Assembly (NCBI GenBank): GCA_027064005.1
Contig: JAMOQM010000115.1
Span: 1-34,355, forward strand
Direction of reading: 5' to 3'
Origin: Candidatus Cloacimonadota bacterium
Lineage (GTDB): Bacteria > Cloacimonadota > Cloacimonadia > Cloacimonadales > JAMOQM01
Length of the DNA: 34,355 nucleotides
Part shown: positions 34,020 through 34,355 of the stretch, one piece after another
How the letters are laid out: each line of letters starts with the position of its first letter
Position numbering within the stretch: position 1 is the first letter of the stretch
The notes under the pieces: generated by a model
Told to the model about the DNA's origin: nothing
Database searches by the model: none
What the model saw: the letters and a program-made list of their open reading frames with translations, nothing else
Translations under genes and position numbers: made by a program

Positions 34020-34355
34020 TAATAACTCCTTTAATTTGTCCCTTGTCATTATTAATTTTTATTTCCGAAACTTATCGGCTTTTTCATTCTTTTTTTTAGT
34101 TGTATTTATGTCAAATCAGAAATCTAATTTTTTGGTAAGAAAAAGGAAAAACTAAAATGAAGAAAGAAGTACAACGACTTTGTAAGTCGTTACAAACAAA
34201 AATTAAGAACATCGGAATGTACGACCAACGGGAGTTCTTCCGATTGTTCGACTTCAACAATCAGCCACTAATTTTCACGAATTAATACGAATTAACACAA
34301 ATTTAAGAAAGAAAAGTAAAAAGAAAAAACTAAAAAGTAAAATGAAGAATGTAAA
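34020..34355. other. Intergenic region at the right edge with hairpins and a repeat
   Basis: Contains a minus-strand TTGACA (34109-34114) as a candidate -35 for tkt. Two inverted repeats follow: AACGACTT/AAGTCGTT (34173-34191, 3-nt loop) and GAAC-ATCGGAA paired with TTCCGAT-GTTC (34207-34249, one bulged base, ~20-nt loop). The dispersed repeat comes next, then an A-rich tail. A 42-codon frame at 34157-34285 spans these structures; I do not treat it as a gene. Confidence 0.55.
34262..34305 (-). repeat. Dispersed intergenic repeat, copy B
   Basis: The reverse complement contains ATTCGTATTAATTCGTGAAA followed by ATTAGTGGCTG, matching 20174-20207 with four mismatches over 31 nt. Here it is part of a longer structured segment with two hairpins, and the flank shares AAGAACATCGGAAT (34206-34219) with the complement of 20222-20235. 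Confidence 0.7.

Noticed and set aside
34157-34285. 42-codon frame at the right edge
   Set aside because: It is composed of two inverted repeats and the dispersed repeat, so the reading frame looks incidental.
1-34355. Riboswitches, tRNA or rRNA genes, insertion sequences, prophage
   Set aside because: No cloverleaf, rRNA-like, transposase or phage-structural sequence was recognised by reading both strands; a covariance-model scan would be needed to exclude small RNAs.

Overview
The window is an AT-rich (about 70% A+T by eye), densely coded bacterial chromosome segment with 23 recognisable protein genes and no rRNA, tRNA, CRISPR array, transposase or prophage gene that I can see. Three secreted proteins carry type IX secretion system (T9SS) C-terminal sorting domains: one type B (gliding-motility-associated) and two type A. 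This places the organism in the Fibrobacterota-Chlorobiota-Bacteroidota (FCB) group. The alternative GlmU family, a double-domain ThyX, pyruvate phosphate dikinase, a formate/nitrite channel and a Mo-cofactor enzyme fit an anaerobic member such as Candidatus Cloacimonadota or a relative. The phylum is an inference; I could not search.

Layout. 1-3631: the 3' end of a large repeat-containing T9SS type B surface protein, followed after 12 nt by a probable outer-membrane barrel protein with a TonB-like Pro/Lys/Glu linker and a C-terminal membrane helix. 3632-4108: non-coding. 4109-6958: secreted M1 metallopeptidase with a T9SS tail. 6984-9995: tsaB (minus), diverging from an LpxL-type acyltransferase and a degenerate GT5 glycosyltransferase (plus). 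10030-12495 (minus): a T9SS carbohydrate-binding-like protein and then pgk. 13130-18363 (plus): a tightly coupled five-gene operon (alternative glmU, ricT-like, rlmN, deoC, double thyX) whose genes touch or overlap. 18619-20053 (plus): FocA/NirC channel and mobA. 20259-24546 (minus): ppdK and then a cardiolipin synthase. 24872-28336 (plus): an AAA-ATPase/PD-(D/E)XK protein and a GH13 amylase. 28352-34019 (minus): transketolase, HAD phosphatase, secreted thermonuclease, MoxR ATPase and a small Omp85-like protein. 34050-34355: a structured intergenic region.

How the genes fit together. Pgk, PpdK, transketolase, the GH13 enzyme and the GT5-like protein point to sugar/alpha-glucan metabolism running through PPi-linked glycolysis and the pentose phosphate pathway. 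DeoC and ThyX handle deoxyribose phosphate and dTMP. The acyltransferase, alternative GlmU, Cls and Omp85 proteins build the Gram-negative envelope. The T9SS cargo proteins form the surface or secreted layer.

The most interesting signals are: (1) the barrel plus TonB-like linker plus terminal helix protein beside the type B T9SS cargo, a candidate trans-envelope tether; (2) four junctions where an intrinsic-terminator hairpin and U-tract run straight into the start codon region of the next co-directional gene; (3) complementary decay of the two ThyX signature motifs in one fused protein; (4) a Cys-rich N-terminal extension on DeoC; (5) an Omp85 protein with no VRGF/Y loop motif; (6) a dispersed intergenic repeat found near both 20.2 kb and 34.3 kb; and (7) TTGACA boxes about 55 nt upstream of several gene starts.
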